This document shows, in pieces, positions 1-8,401 of a DNA stretch of 32,845 nucleotides; the first letter of the stretch is position 1, and each line of letters begins with the position of its first letter. The DNA lies in the NCBI GenBank assembly GCA_002694885.1, contig NZNM01000102.1:1-32845 (forward strand), given 5' to 3'. The translations under genes and the position numbers were made by a program. This stretch comes from Opitutaceae bacterium. GTDB lineage: Bacteria > Verrucomicrobiota > Verrucomicrobiia > Opitutales > Opitutaceae. Below the pieces are notes generated by a model. The model did not search any database, had not been told where the DNA came from, and saw only the letters and a program-made list of their open reading frames with translations.

Positions 1-403
1 GCAAGTGAGTCTTGCCGCCATAGAACGTGGCATAGCCAGCTCGCTTCATGAGTTTGCCCAATGAATTAGCCGTCACTTCCTCAGGTATAGTCGCCTCCAT
101 ACCATTATTGAAAACGCCAAACCGTCCAGGCATCATCCCCGTGGACATGGATAGTCGACTGGGCATGCAAACCGGATTAGTTGCGTAAGCATTGGTGAAA
201 CGGATACCGGATTCGGCAATGCTATCGAGGGCCCGAGTTTTCAAATAGGGATTGCCCGCCGCCGAAAGCATCTTGGCATGATGCTGATCGGTGATAATGA
301 AAAGAATATTGGGGCGGGAGTCGGAGGCGAAGGCTGAGAACACAAAGGCAATTCCCAACAATAAATGAAAGCTGAATCTTTGAATAATTGCGAATAAGGT
401 CAT
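1..403 (-). CDS. Type I sulfatase, N-terminal part (cut by window edge)
   Basis: Only the first 134 codons are in the window; the gene continues past position 1. The start ATG at 401-403 opens a hydrophobic signal peptide (residues about 1-27, ending SAFAS), followed by the type I sulfatase opening block RPNILFIITDQHH and the formylglycine motif C79-M-P-S-R83. A GGKTH segment near the cut matches the conserved sulfatase GKWH/GKTH block that carries the catalytic lysine. The family hydrolyses sulfate esters after the cysteine is converted to formylglycine; export to the periplasm or outside is predicted from the signal peptide. The metal-site opening reads TDQ instead of the common DD, as in choline-sulfatase-like members. 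Substrate cannot be told from this fragment. Confidence 0.88.
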   Translation of the reverse strand, partial: MTLFAIIQRFSFHLLLGIAFVFSAFASDSRPNILFIITDQHHAKMLSAAGNPYLKTRALDSIAESGIRFTNAYATNPVCMPSRLSMSTGMMPGRFGVFNNGMEATIPEEVTANSLGKLMKRAGYATFYGGKTHL

Positions 404-415
404 TCTGACTGAAAA

Positions 416-513
416 GTAGTCGTGGTCCTCAGGCCGCGAATGTGTAGACTGTCCGATGATCGCAGCCTGAAGGCAGCGACTACTGACGGAGGACCGAGCC
501 GGTCCTCCCTACC
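416..513. repeat. REP-like composite: inverted pair plus GGACCG hairpin
   Basis: GTAGTCGTGGTCCTC at 416 and its inverted partner ending GCGACTAC at 484 form a head-to-head pair. A second, unrelated hairpin (GGAGGACCGAGCCGGTCCTCC core, ending CTACC at 513 on this strand) follows directly at 488-513. Both families recur elsewhere in the window. It fills most of the 150-nt gap between two sulfatase genes. Confidence 0.8.
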
Positions 514-553
514 TTGATTTACAATTGAAGCGGCAAACATCGATCGATTTGCC

Positions 554-1957
554 CTATTTCAATGGATCCGCCATTCGGCCCATGAACCAGGAAAACTCGG
601 ATTTCATTTTCGCCAGGGTTCCCTCGTACTTGCTCTTGCCAGCCAAATCGTTCAATTCCAAGGGGTCTGTATCCAAATTATAGAGCCGGTACTTATCGAT
701 TGTCGGATAGTGGATCATCTTATAGTCCTGGCTAATAAACGCCCGCTGGCTTCCCGGCTCGTAAGCCCCATAGATATAGTCGTACTGTAAATCCCGATCC
801 CCAGCCATGACAGGAAGAAGGCTTTTGAATTCCACATACTCGGGAACGGGTATTCCCGCGAGTTCGAGAGAGGTGGGCATGATGTCCTGCAAATATACCC
901 GCGTATCCAGTCGCTCCCCTTTATCGATAGTGGGCCCCGTTACTAGCAACGGCACACGCAGGCTGTGCTCGTACATGTTCTGCTTTCCTATAAAACCATG
1001 ATGCCCGACTCCCAATCCATGGTCCGCGGTGAAGAAAATGTAGGTGTTATCCGCCTTGCCGCTCTTCTCTAAGGCGTCAAGAATTCTCCCGATTTGCTCG
1101 TCCATATGCGTGATGATCGCGTAGTATTCTCTACGATGAACCTTAACTGCGTATTCGGTTCGTGGATAGGGGGCGAGTACTTCATCTCTGACCTCTTTGA
1201 CATTGCCGGCTTCCGCGTAGGGGTACTCAGGAATAAAGCTCTCGGGCACTTCGATTCGATCTAGTGGATAGCGATCCAGATATTCCTGGGGAGCCTGCCG
1301 TGGATCGTGCGGGGCATTGAAAGCCAAATACATAAAGAACGGCTTCTCAGAGCGGCTGGTAATTTCCATGAAGTTTTCAGCGTTGTCCGCCACGACTTCA
1401 CTCCAATGCCGTCCGCCTGCCCAAAAACCTTCGAATTTCGTATCGGTCGCATCCCACGGATCCGGCTGACCTTCCACAGGACGTCCATAGGCTTCCGGAT
1501 AGTAGATCGGTCCCGGCATTCCCGGGCGAACATGGGAGACGTGATCAAAGATCGCTCCGGTGTCTGCTTTCACATGCCACTTGCCTGTGAAAAAGGTCTC
1601 GTAGCCGGCGTTACGCAGGAGCTGCGACCACATGCGCTCGTTGTTGATCTCTTGAGACAGTTTCGGCTCAAGATCTCTAGCCGGCCAAAGAAAGCGCCCC
1701 GTATTGATCATCGTGCGGCTGGCCACGCAAATGGCTCCATGCCAACCACCCATATTGTAGGTCTGCGTAAACGCCGTTCCTTGATTGGCTAGCCTATCCA
1801 GATTCGGCGTATCAATATCAGTGTATCCCAATGCAGCGATGGTATCGTAGCACTGATCATCCGCGAAAATGAAAAGAATGTTGGGTTTCTCGGCGGCGAA
1901 ACCGCTCAGAGTAAACAATAAGGCGATAAGACAGGAAAGAGGGGCGATCTTGAACAT
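554..1957 (-). CDS. Secreted type I sulfatase (C-V-A-S-R motif)
   Basis: The protein of 467 residues starts at the ATG at 1955-1957, chosen because it places a clean signal peptide (MFKIAPLSCLIALLF, cleavage near GFAA-EKPN) at the N-terminus; the frame stays open upstream to 2023 but that extension is not signal-like. Metal-site block FADDQCYD lies at residues 31-38, the formylglycine motif at C77-V-A-S-R81, GKWHVK follows, and TADHGLGVGHHG is the second metal-binding block. The Cys-x-Ala-x-Arg form is less common than Cys-x-Pro-x-Arg. Function: sulfate-ester hydrolysis on an exported substrate, probably a glycan; the exact linkage is not known. It is flanked by repeat-filled gaps on both sides and looks monocistronic. 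Confidence 0.93.
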   Translation of the reverse strand: MFKIAPLSCLIALLFTLSGFAAEKPNILFIFADDQCYDTIAALGYTDIDTPNLDRLANQGTAFTQTYNMGGWHGAICVASRTMINTGRFLWPARDLEPKLSQEINNERMWSQLLRNAGYETFFTGKWHVKADTGAIFDHVSHVRPGMPGPIYYPEAYGRPVEGQPDPWDATDTKFEGFWAGGRHWSEVVADNAENFMEITSRSEKPFFMYLAFNAPHDPRQAPQEYLDRYPLDRIEVPESFIPEYPYAEAGNVKEVRDEVLAPYPRTEYAVKVHRREYYAIITHMDEQIGRILDALEKSGKADNTYIFFTADHGLGVGHHGFIGKQNMYEHSLRVPLLVTGPTIDKGERLDTRVYLQDIMPTSLELAGIPVPEYVEFKSLLPVMAGDRDLQYDYIYGAYEPGSQRAFISQDYKMIHYPTIDKYRLYNLDTDPLELNDLAGKSKYEGTLAKMKSEFSWFMGRMADPLK

Positions 1958-2026
1958 ATTTTTATTTACGCGCTTCCCGGGACATTCGACAACGAAAGAA
2001 TTGATTGGCGGAAAATGGAGCATTCA

Positions 2027-2084
2027 GTGGCGCGAGCCCCGCAATTGCGGGGCCGCGGAGAGTAGAACAAGCATCCTGCCTGTT
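2027..2084. repeat. Two adjacent REP-like palindromes in a 353-nt gap
   Basis: A GCCCCGCAATTGCGGGGC palindrome (within 2034-2055) is followed by GTAGAACAAGCATCCTGCC at 2062-2084, a diverged member of the CACAGGC family. The gap 1958-2310 holds these, one further repeat at 2189-2213 and no other recognisable feature. Confidence 0.7.
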
Positions 2085-2188
2085 TCAGACACAAAGCGGT
2101 ATTCAATCGAAAAACTCTGTCAGACACAGGCCAGTCGTCGCTTTTCGAGCTATGCCCAGTGCAACTAGAAGCCTATGCTACTTTTCTG

Positions 2189-2213
2189 TTCGCGGCCTAA
2201 AGACCGCGACTAC
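2189..2213 (-). repeat. REP-like unit, GTAGTCGCGG family
   Basis: Read on the minus strand the unit begins GTAGTCGCGGTC and ends GGCCGCGAA, forming a short imperfect hairpin. It is the same family as the inverted pair at 416-484. It lies about 100 nt upstream of the oxidoreductase start at 2311. Confidence 0.75.
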
Positions 2214-2310
2214 CAATACTTAGGCAACGCTCAGGACGCAGAGAACCGGAGATTCACATTGGCATCGCCAGCGGACCCCCTATTTTATCCGCCAACAAAC
2301 TATTTCGCTT

Positions 2311-3672
2311 ATGAAATCACCCCTATCTCGTCGCAAGTTCCTGGCCGCCTCGGCTGCCGCAACCGCATTCCAAATTGTGCCTCGGCACGTAATCGCCGGT
2401 TCCGGCCAAACACCGCCCAGCGAAAAGCTGAATATCGCAGGAATTGGGGTTGGTGGGATGGGAGCTTCCAATCTTCGCAAGTGCAAAGACGAAAACATTG
2501 TGGCTCTGTGCGATGTCGATCACGACTACGCTGCTCCAACCTATAAAGCCTACCCCAAAGCGAAAATCTACACGGACTATCGCGAGATGTTCGACAAGCA
2601 GAAGGACATCGACGGTGTCATCATCGCCACTCCGGACCACACCCACGCGGTGATCACTATGCGAGCCATGGAAGCGGGCAAACATGTCTTTTGCCAAAAA
2701 CCGCTGACCCATACGGTGCACGAGGCCCGCGCCATCACTGAAGCGGCCAAACGCTACGGGGTTCAAACCCAGATGGGCAATCAAGGCCATTCCTCAGAGT
2801 ACATCCGGCTTATGAAAGAGTGGATCGATGATGGGGCTATTGGGGATGTCCGAGAAGTACATGCCTGGACCGATCGGCCCGTCGGCGGACAAGTTTGGTC
2901 CACTTTCGCAGTTAAGGGGAAGTCCCTGGAACGGCCCGCTATACCAACGAGCCTCAACTGGGATCTTTGGCTAGGACCTGCCCAATACCGTCATTATCAC
3001 CCCGACTACCACCCGAAAACATGGCGGGCCTGGATTGATTTCGGCACCGGCCCCCTCGGTGATATGGGCTGCCACATTCTCGATCCTGCTTTTTGGGCTC
3101 TCGATTTAGGGGCACCGGAAATGATCAACGCTTCCACGACTCACTGGGAGCCTGATGTCAGCTCCCAAACCTTTCCCCGAGCCTCAATCGTTCGCTACCA
3201 ATTTCCGGCTCGCGGCAAGAAGCCTCCCGTTAAATTGACCTGGTATGATGGCCGACTTCTCCCACCTCGTCCCGAGGAACTAGAGCCAGATCGAGAGCTC
3301 CCTAAAAGCGGGGCCATTATTATCGGCGACAAAGGCAAGATGCTACACGGTTCACACGGGGCCAGCAGCTTGAGAATTATTCCCGAGGAGCGCATGAAGG
3401 CCTACCAGCGACCGGCGAAAACGATCCCGCGCGTCAAAGGTAGTCACGAAGATGATTGGATTCGGGCTTGCAAGGAGGGACGTGATGGGACGCCAGCTAG
3501 TTCAAGTTTTGAATACGGAGGAGCCTTAACGGAAATGGCGCTCCTCGGCATGGCGGCAATCCAAATGAAAGATCAGAACCTGCGTTGGGATACTAAAAAC
3601 TTGCGCTTCACGAATAACGAAGACGCCAACGCCTTAATCAATCCGCCCTACCGCGAAGGCTGGACTTTGTAG
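2311..3672 (+). CDS. Tat-exported Gfo/Idh/MocA family oxidoreductase
   Basis: This 453-residue protein begins with a twin-arginine signal (SRRKFL at residues 6-11, then an Ala-rich hydrophobic stretch to about residue 30). A Rossmann nucleotide-binding fold follows: G44-I-G-V-G-G-M-G51, the CDVD strand end at 67-70, and the TPDHTHA segment at 108-113. CQKP at 128-131 replaces the family's usual EKP and keeps the catalytic-site lysine. The remaining part is the C-terminal substrate-binding alpha/beta domain. The family oxidises or reduces sugars and cyclitols with NAD(P); Tat export fits a cofactor loaded before secretion, as in glucose-fructose oxidoreductase. It stands alone on the plus strand between two sulfatase genes, so a role on sugars of the same glycan is inferred. 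The substrate is unknown. Confidence 0.9.
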   Translation: MKSPLSRRKFLAASAAATAFQIVPRHVIAGSGQTPPSEKLNIAGIGVGGMGASNLRKCKDENIVALCDVDHDYAAPTYKAYPKAKIYTDYREMFDKQKDIDGVIIATPDHTHAVITMRAMEAGKHVFCQKPLTHTVHEARAITEAAKRYGVQTQMGNQGHSSEYIRLMKEWIDDGAIGDVREVHAWTDRPVGGQVWSTFAVKGKSLERPAIPTSLNWDLWLGPAQYRHYHPDYHPKTWRAWIDFGTGPLGDMGCHILDPAFWALDLGAPEMINASTTHWEPDVSSQTFPRASIVRYQFPARGKKPPVKLTWYDGRLLPPRPEELEPDRELPKSGAIIIGDKGKMLHGSHGASSLRIIPEERMKAYQRPAKTIPRVKGSHEDDWIRACKEGRDGTPASSSFEYGGALTEMALLGMAAIQMKDQNLRWDTKNLRFTNNEDANALINPPYREGWTL

Positions 3673-3686
3673 CCTTCTTGATTTCT

Positions 3687-3767
3687 GCAGGAGCGGCCCA
3701 CGCTCTGCGGGGCCGCGATGGTTACGATACACCCTACATCAAAATCGCGACATAAAACCGCTCCTAC
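3687..3767. repeat. REP inverted pair, GGAGCGGC family
   Basis: The left arm starts GCAGGAGCGGCCCACGCTC at 3687 (foot GCAG instead of GTAG) and the right arm ends CCGCTCCTAC at 3767. The arms are complementary over the GGAGCGG and CGCGAT blocks. It sits just after the oxidoreductase stop codon in a gap between convergent genes. Confidence 0.82.
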
Positions 3768-3813
3768 AGAAAAAAGGTTCTCGCAAGCGACACCCCTACG
3801 GAATTCCTAAAAC

Positions 3814-3840
3814 GGCTGCTTAAGGATAAGCAGCCCTACC
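3814..3840 (-). repeat. REP-like unit, GTAGGGCTGC family
   Basis: Read on the minus strand it begins GTAGGGCTGCTTATCC and closes with AAGCAGCC, a self-complementary hairpin. It lies immediately downstream of the stop codon of the sulfatase gene 3844-5400 and could form a 3' stem-loop on that transcript. Confidence 0.78.
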
Positions 3841-3843
3841 CTC

Positions 3844-5400
3844 CTACAAGCCCAACTCTCGCTTCAATTTCGAAAAATCGTCCGGGTCGATGGTTGTAAT
3901 ACCTTCATTGGACAATTTCGGACCTGGGGTACTGCGCCCATTTTCCACATACGACTCTAGCAGGCGATACATTCCCCTAACCTTGTCCTTATTGGTCAAA
4001 TACAGGTTATTCCTCTCCGAAGGATCCTCCCTTAGGTTAAAGAGCTGAATTGGGGGAATGCTCATTTTTTTTGCCTCGGCCGGCCTGGGAGCGCTCCAGC
4101 CACCTGAGCCAGGGCATAAGACCAATTTCCAATCGCCCTTGCGAATAGCGAATGAACCATTGATGGAATGATGGACAGTAGCCTCTCGAACTTCGCCAGC
4201 CTGCCCTTTCATGGCCGGGAGAAAACTAACGCTATCTTCGCCTGCATTATTTGGAAAATCCGCATCCAGTATATCCGCCATCGTAGCTAGCAAGTCCGTT
4301 AGGCAGATCGTAGCATCGGATTCTGCGCCCGCCTTGATGCCATTTGGCCAATGGGCAATAAACGGAACTCTATGGCCAGCCTCGTAGATGTCCGCTTTGT
4401 TTCCTCGATAAATCCCGCCCGGCTTGTGACCCACTTCATCCAGCTCATCGAACTCAGCTCTAGGCGAACAGCCGTTGTCGGCCGTGAAAATGAATAGCGT
4501 ATTCTCCGCAACACCGCTCCTCTCCAGCGCTTCCATAATCTGCCCCATGTGCCAGTCGACCTGCTGTACGAAATCGCCGTATTCATTGGTGCCGCTCTTT
4601 CCTTCGAACTCATCAATAGGCAGAATGGGCGTATGCGGGCTGGGCAATGGCAGGTAGAGGAAAAAGGGCTTCCCGGTCTTGGCGCGCTCTTCGATGTAGT
4701 CGACCGATCGTCTAACGAAATTCGGGGTCACGTCTATGTGATAGAAATCCGAGCCGGTTGGCCCCACTCGCCAAAATCCTTTGTAGTCTTCGTTAACCGT
4801 AATGCGATTCGGCGCCGCCGTAACCACCCCATCTTCTACATACACATAGGGCGCCATATCCAAAGACCCGCAGTGACCATAGTAGTAGTCAAAGCCCAGC
4901 GCGTCCGGACCATTTTTAACCCGCTTCTTGTAGTCGATCACTTCCCCACTGTTGAGAAAGAACGTATTGCTGGGCTCGCCATCTTCGAAATGGAAGTCCC
5001 ATCCAAGATGCCACTTACCTATCATGGCGGTATGGTAGCCCTGATCCTTGGCCAAGTCGGCAACGGTGTAGCGGTTCGTGTTGATCAGATGTACCGAGGA
5101 GCCGCCCAAAACGCCATTCTTCAATCGAGAACGCCAACTGTAGCGGCCCGTTATAATTCCGTAGCGCGTGGGGGTGCAAACCGCCGAGCCCGAGTGGGCG
5201 TCAGTAAACATCATCCCCTGGGATGCAATCTCGTCCAAGTAGGGTGTTTGGATCTTCGAATCTTTGTTGAAACAGCTCAAGTCGCCATACCCAAGATCGT
5301 CTGCAAGGACGTATACCACGTTGGGCTTATCGGCGCCCAAGAGGAGCGAGGATGCTATAAGGGCCAACAGGAATGAAATAGATTCGCGGAGTAAGGGCAT
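3844..5400 (-). CDS. Secreted arylsulfatase A-like sulfatase (C-T-P-T-R)
   Basis: 518 residues. A signal peptide covers residues about 1-22 (hydrophobic LLALIASSLLLG). Metal-site block LADDLGYGD is at 32-40, the formylglycine motif is C75-T-P-T-R79, followed by GRYSWR, GKWHLG and TADNGCSPRAEF (second metal and substrate block). A C-terminal subdomain carries the typical NLREDPSERNNL turn. It resembles the sulfatases at 12704-14254 and 18423-19991 in the segment after the active site (TGRYSWR then a GV-L/Q-GG loop) and in the C-terminal NGRSTPG tail, so the three look like paralogues. Sulfate-ester hydrolysis outside the cytoplasm is the expected role; the sugar and position are not identifiable from the sequence alone. 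Confidence 0.94.
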   Translation of the reverse strand: MPLLRESISFLLALIASSLLLGADKPNVVYVLADDLGYGDLSCFNKDSKIQTPYLDEIASQGMMFTDAHSGSAVCTPTRYGIITGRYSWRSRLKNGVLGGSSVHLINTNRYTVADLAKDQGYHTAMIGKWHLGWDFHFEDGEPSNTFFLNSGEVIDYKKRVKNGPDALGFDYYYGHCGSLDMAPYVYVEDGVVTAAPNRITVNEDYKGFWRVGPTGSDFYHIDVTPNFVRRSVDYIEERAKTGKPFFLYLPLPSPHTPILPIDEFEGKSGTNEYGDFVQQVDWHMGQIMEALERSGVAENTLFIFTADNGCSPRAEFDELDEVGHKPGGIYRGNKADIYEAGHRVPFIAHWPNGIKAGAESDATICLTDLLATMADILDADFPNNAGEDSVSFLPAMKGQAGEVREATVHHSINGSFAIRKGDWKLVLCPGSGGWSAPRPAEAKKMSIPPIQLFNLREDPSERNNLYLTNKDKVRGMYRLLESYVENGRSTPGPKLSNEGITTIDPDDFSKLKRELGL

Positions 5401-5482
5401 AGAGCGATGAGAATAGATTCTATTGGCGAGACCAAGCGAAAACTAGTGTATGAAAAGGCTCCAGAGTAATCGTAGCTTAATT

Positions 5483-5554
5483 GTAGGAGCGGCTTTACGC
5501 CGCGATAATCGTTTGAAACTAATCGCGGCCCCGCAATGCGTGGGCCGCTCCTAC
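5483..5554. repeat. REP inverted pair, GGAGCGGC family
   Basis: GTAGGAGCGGCTTTACGCC at 5483 is paired with an arm ending GCCGCTCCTAC at 5554. The inner blocks CGCGAT and ATCGCG are also complementary. It is the first of three repeat elements in the 418-nt gap 5401-5818, which holds no gene. Confidence 0.85.
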
Positions 5555-5643
5555 GGGAAAAAGGTCGGTTGTGACCTTTAATCCATCTTATGCCGGACCC
5601 TGCCTATCACCGGCTTTACTCCTTTTGAACCGCTATGCCAATG

Positions 5644-5669
5644 GTAGGGCCGGTTGTCCCTAACCGGCC
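5644..5669 (+). repeat. REP-like unit, GTAGGGC family
   Basis: GTAGGGCCGGTTGTCCC followed by TAACCGGCC makes a single hairpin whose foot and internal TCCCT match the units at 14319, 25509 and 29710, although the stem bases differ. Confidence 0.72.
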
Positions 5670-5733
5670 GAGCCCCTCCCAGCGCTCCAGCATCCACACA
5701 GGGCGGTAACGTATTTTCTCAAGATTCAATAAA

Positions 5734-5798
5734 GTAGCACAGGCTTCCAGCCTGTGTAGAAAACACTTATAAATTCACAGGCAGGATGCCTGTGCTAC
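5734..5798. repeat. REP inverted pair, CACAGGC family
   Basis: GTAGCACAGGCTTCCAGCC at 5734 and the inverted arm ending GCCTGTGCTAC at 5798. Each arm is itself a palindrome (CACAGGC...GCCTGTG), so the pair can fold as two hairpins or one long stem. It ends 20 nt before the stop of the esterase gene. Confidence 0.85.
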
Positions 5799-5818
5799 TC
5801 TTTGCAAACGCGCTTTTC

Positions 5819-7351
5819 CTACCGCCTTAGCAACCAATCACCACAAAGGTCTTTCCATCCAGAAACCGGATACGCTGATGGGCGCGAGCCATAGCCATGC
5901 CCGCCAGTCGGAAACGTATGCAACTCTACCTCGATGCCTCGTTTGAGTAGCTCGTTATTATAGGCGATCGCGCTAGGGAAGTGCTTGGTATCGTCTTGAG
6001 TCTGGACGATGAAGGCGGGAGGCGCTTCTTCGTCCAAAGAAAAGTCGTCTGCCGTCTCGAAATCCGGCGTGCCGATGTAGGCTGGGTAGACCAATACCGT
6101 AAAGTCCGGTCGGGAGGAAACGTCGTCTGCGCTATCCATTTTTGGATACGCCCGCTTCCGCCAGTGATTACTCAGCGTAGCGGACAAATGCCCGCCCGCA
6201 GAAAACCCAAGCACGCCGATGCGTTCGGGATCCAAATTCCATTTCTCGGCATTGCTCCGCAACATTCCTAGAGCCCGCTGGGCGTCCTGCAAAGCCCCCT
6301 CGCGATTTTTGGGTACCCGATACTTGAGTACAGCAGCGGAAATGCCGATGGAATTAAGCCATTCCGCAACTTCCTCGCCTTCCAAATCCCAAGCCAACTT
6401 GTTGTAGCCACCTCCCGGACAAACGAGGACCGTAGTCCGGGGGCGTCGGCCCTTAGCCGGGTACCACTTGATGCTAGGCTCCGCCACGTTGGTCACTCGA
6501 TTCACCGTTCCCGGACCATCGCGCGGCCCCACTTCGCTCTTCTCAACTAAGGACTTATCATGAGGAGCAGGAACCCCCTTGGGCCAAAGAGCGATTACCT
6601 CTTTTGGCGTTTCGTCCTCTTCGGTTCCAAAATGCCGCTCCAAGACAGGGTTCAAGCCCGCTGCCCAAAGTTCATAACCTCTCTTGTTCGGGTGTAGCAG
6701 ATCCGGCATTACGTTTTTGGGCAAAACTCCATCGTTTTCAACAAACAGATTGCTGATATCCAGAAATTCCGCTCCCTTTCGTTTAGCCACCCCGGGCAGC
6801 ATCTCATTGATTTTTTCGTTTACTTTTCGCATGTGATTATCAGCCGTGGCGCCTCTCGGGAATATCGCATGGAGAATGATCTTCGTTTCGGGCAGGCGTT
6901 TTTGGATCTCATCGATGATCGCCTCGATCCCTTGGGCCGTTTCAGCCGGCGGATGCCCCTCGTCATGGCCCGTATTGTTAGTTCCGATCATGATGACCGT
7001 CACTTTCGGGGATAGGTTTTCCAAGGCCCCGTGATCGATGCGCCAAAGGACGTGTTCCGTTCGATCTCCACTGAAACCCAAGTTGAAGGCTCCGTACTTG
7101 GCGAAATTTTCCGCCCATAGTCCCTCGTCCCAGCCATGAGTGATCGAGTCGCCAATAAAAAGCAGTTCCACGTCGTCGCCTCGAGCCTCGGCCTCCACCA
7201 ATTTTTCTTCATGCCGAGGCATCCACCAACTAACCGCCCATTCCGCATCCTGCTGGACGGGCGTAACGGTCGGCGGTTGTGCGGACAACGAAAAACTGAG
7301 CAATAAACTCAAACTCGAAGCTACAATTGAGATACTATTTTTGATGCTCAT
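5819..7351 (-). CDS. Secreted two-domain esterase: SGNH hydrolase plus alpha/beta hydrolase
   Basis: 510 residues in two catalytic domains after a signal peptide (about 1-24). Domain 1 (about 35-245) is SGNH/GDSL: GDSITHGW at 67-74 with nucleophile S69, GTNN at 123-126 with the oxyanion Asn, and D217-L-L-H220 supplying Asp and His. Domain 2 (about 285-510) is an alpha/beta hydrolase of the acetyl-xylan/lipase type: GGGY at 313-316 for the oxyanion hole, nucleophile elbow G382-F-S384-A-G, an Asp near 453, and H485 in GGHGYG. Both triads look complete. Such fusions usually remove O-acetyl or other acyl groups from polysaccharides, which fits a locus of sulfatases; the acyl group and sugar are inferred, not shown. 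It is divergent from the isomerase gene 7514-8392. Confidence 0.9.
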   Translation of the reverse strand: MSIKNSISIVASSLSLLLSFSLSAQPPTVTPVQQDAEWAVSWWMPRHEEKLVEAEARGDDVELLFIGDSITHGWDEGLWAENFAKYGAFNLGFSGDRTEHVLWRIDHGALENLSPKVTVIMIGTNNTGHDEGHPPAETAQGIEAIIDEIQKRLPETKIILHAIFPRGATADNHMRKVNEKINEMLPGVAKRKGAEFLDISNLFVENDGVLPKNVMPDLLHPNKRGYELWAAGLNPVLERHFGTEEDETPKEVIALWPKGVPAPHDKSLVEKSEVGPRDGPGTVNRVTNVAEPSIKWYPAKGRRPRTTVLVCPGGGYNKLAWDLEGEEVAEWLNSIGISAAVLKYRVPKNREGALQDAQRALGMLRSNAEKWNLDPERIGVLGFSAGGHLSATLSNHWRKRAYPKMDSADDVSSRPDFTVLVYPAYIGTPDFETADDFSLDEEAPPAFIVQTQDDTKHFPSAIAYNNELLKRGIEVELHTFPTGGHGYGSRPSAYPVSGWKDLCGDWLLRR

Positions 7352-7380
7352 AGTTGAAGAAAACTAGCCCAAGATTTTCA

Positions 7381-7423
7381 GGCGAAGCTACCAAATACAA
7401 ACTGATAATAACTTAGCTTCGCC
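7381..7423. promoter_or_regulatory. 10-bp perfect inverted repeat in divergent intergenic region
   Basis: GGCGAAGCTA at 7381-7390 and TAGCTTCGCC at 7414-7423 are perfect reverse complements separated by 23 nt of AT-rich sequence. It lies 30 nt upstream of the esterase start and 90 nt upstream of the isomerase start, a position suited to a shared operator. It could also be a remnant of a repeat element. No clear promoter boxes were recognised. Confidence 0.35.
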
Positions 7424-7513
7424 ATTCAGCCATTGCGTTGACGACAAGTCAGAGCTTGCCTGGCACGGTATCAGCCTTCAACTTGGCCCACCTACTTACA
7501 ATCACTACCCGAT

Positions 7514-8392
7514 ATGAAACGACGTCATTTTCTTAGAACCGCCCTTGCCTCTTCTCTGGCATCATCAGCAGCCTTCCAAGCCATGGCCATTGGGAAAAAT
7601 AACCGCTACCGCAATGAGATCGGGCTTCAACTCTACACGCTGCGCAATCAGATAAAAGAAGACACGGTGGGCACCTTGAAAGCCGTCGCTGATGCGGGAT
7701 ACAAGCAAGTTGAACCGTACGGATTTCCAAACGCAGGGGAAATGATCAAAGCGGCCAAGGACTTTGGGCTAGCCGTCAATTCTAGCCACTTCGTGTGGGA
7801 ATCGGTGACCGACCCCGATAAGGAAGGTACGGTACCATTCAGTAAGATCCTTGATGAAGCGAAGGACGCCGGGCTCTCCCACTTGGTCGTACCCTACGTA
7901 CATGAAGGGAACCGCAAAACGCTCGATGACTACAAACGGTTGGCAGAGAACTGCAACAAAGCCGCCGTTAAAGCCAAGAGCGCTGGTATCCAGCTCGCCT
8001 ATCACAATCACGCTTTCGAGTTTCAACCTCTAAAGGGCAAGCAATCGGGATTCGACGTCTTCATGAGTGAGTTCTCCGAAGACATGAAGTTCGAGGTCGA
8101 CGTCTTCTGGGTTGCTGTTGCCGCCGAAGACCCGGTTAAACTCATTCGCAAGCTTAAGGGCCGCGTGTCGCAATTGCATCTGAAGGATCTGAAGAAGGGG
8201 ATGCAGACCCCCGAGTTCGGCAAAGTACCCAATGACGCTTTCCAGGAGCTCGGCGAAGGCGTTATCGACTGGGATCCTGTCATTCGCGTGGCGAGAACCG
8301 CCGGAGTTGGCCACTGCCACATAGAGCAAGATCAATCCCCCCATCCCATCAAGAGCGTCAACCAGAGTATCCAGCACCTGGCTACTTTGTAG
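7514..8392 (+). CDS. Exported sugar phosphate isomerase/epimerase-like TIM-barrel protein
   Basis: 292 residues with a twin-arginine-type leader (KRRHFLRTALASSLASSAAF, residues 2-21) ending near AMA. The rest is a xylose-isomerase-like TIM barrel: IGLQLYTLR at about 36-44, a VEPYGF strand, SSHFVWE, YHNHAFEF with a metal-type His, FEVDVFW, LHLKDL and a final HCHIEQD. This His/Glu/Asp pattern is that of divalent-metal isomerases. Despite the family name, an exported member is unlikely to act on a sugar phosphate; isomerisation, epimerisation or keto-sugar processing is more plausible. Its pairing with the Tat-exported oxidoreductase 2311-3672 in the same locus hints at joint oxidation and rearrangement of sugars; this is inference. 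Confidence 0.87.
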   Translation: MKRRHFLRTALASSLASSAAFQAMAIGKNNRYRNEIGLQLYTLRNQIKEDTVGTLKAVADAGYKQVEPYGFPNAGEMIKAAKDFGLAVNSSHFVWESVTDPDKEGTVPFSKILDEAKDAGLSHLVVPYVHEGNRKTLDDYKRLAENCNKAAVKAKSAGIQLAYHNHAFEFQPLKGKQSGFDVFMSEFSEDMKFEVDVFWVAVAAEDPVKLIRKLKGRVSQLHLKDLKKGMQTPEFGKVPNDAFQELGEGVIDWDPVIRVARTAGVGHCHIEQDQSPHPIKSVNQSIQHLATL

Positions 8393-8401
8393 AATGAAAT
8401 A

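Noticed and set aside
4549-5376. Open frame of 275 codons on the plus strand
   Set aside because: It lies wholly antisense to a sulfatase with all its motifs; the translation has no domain-like content or signal.
5483-5798. Possible CRISPR array because of repeated short motifs
   Set aside because: The units belong to different families, are inverted rather than direct, and have no regular spacers or cas genes.
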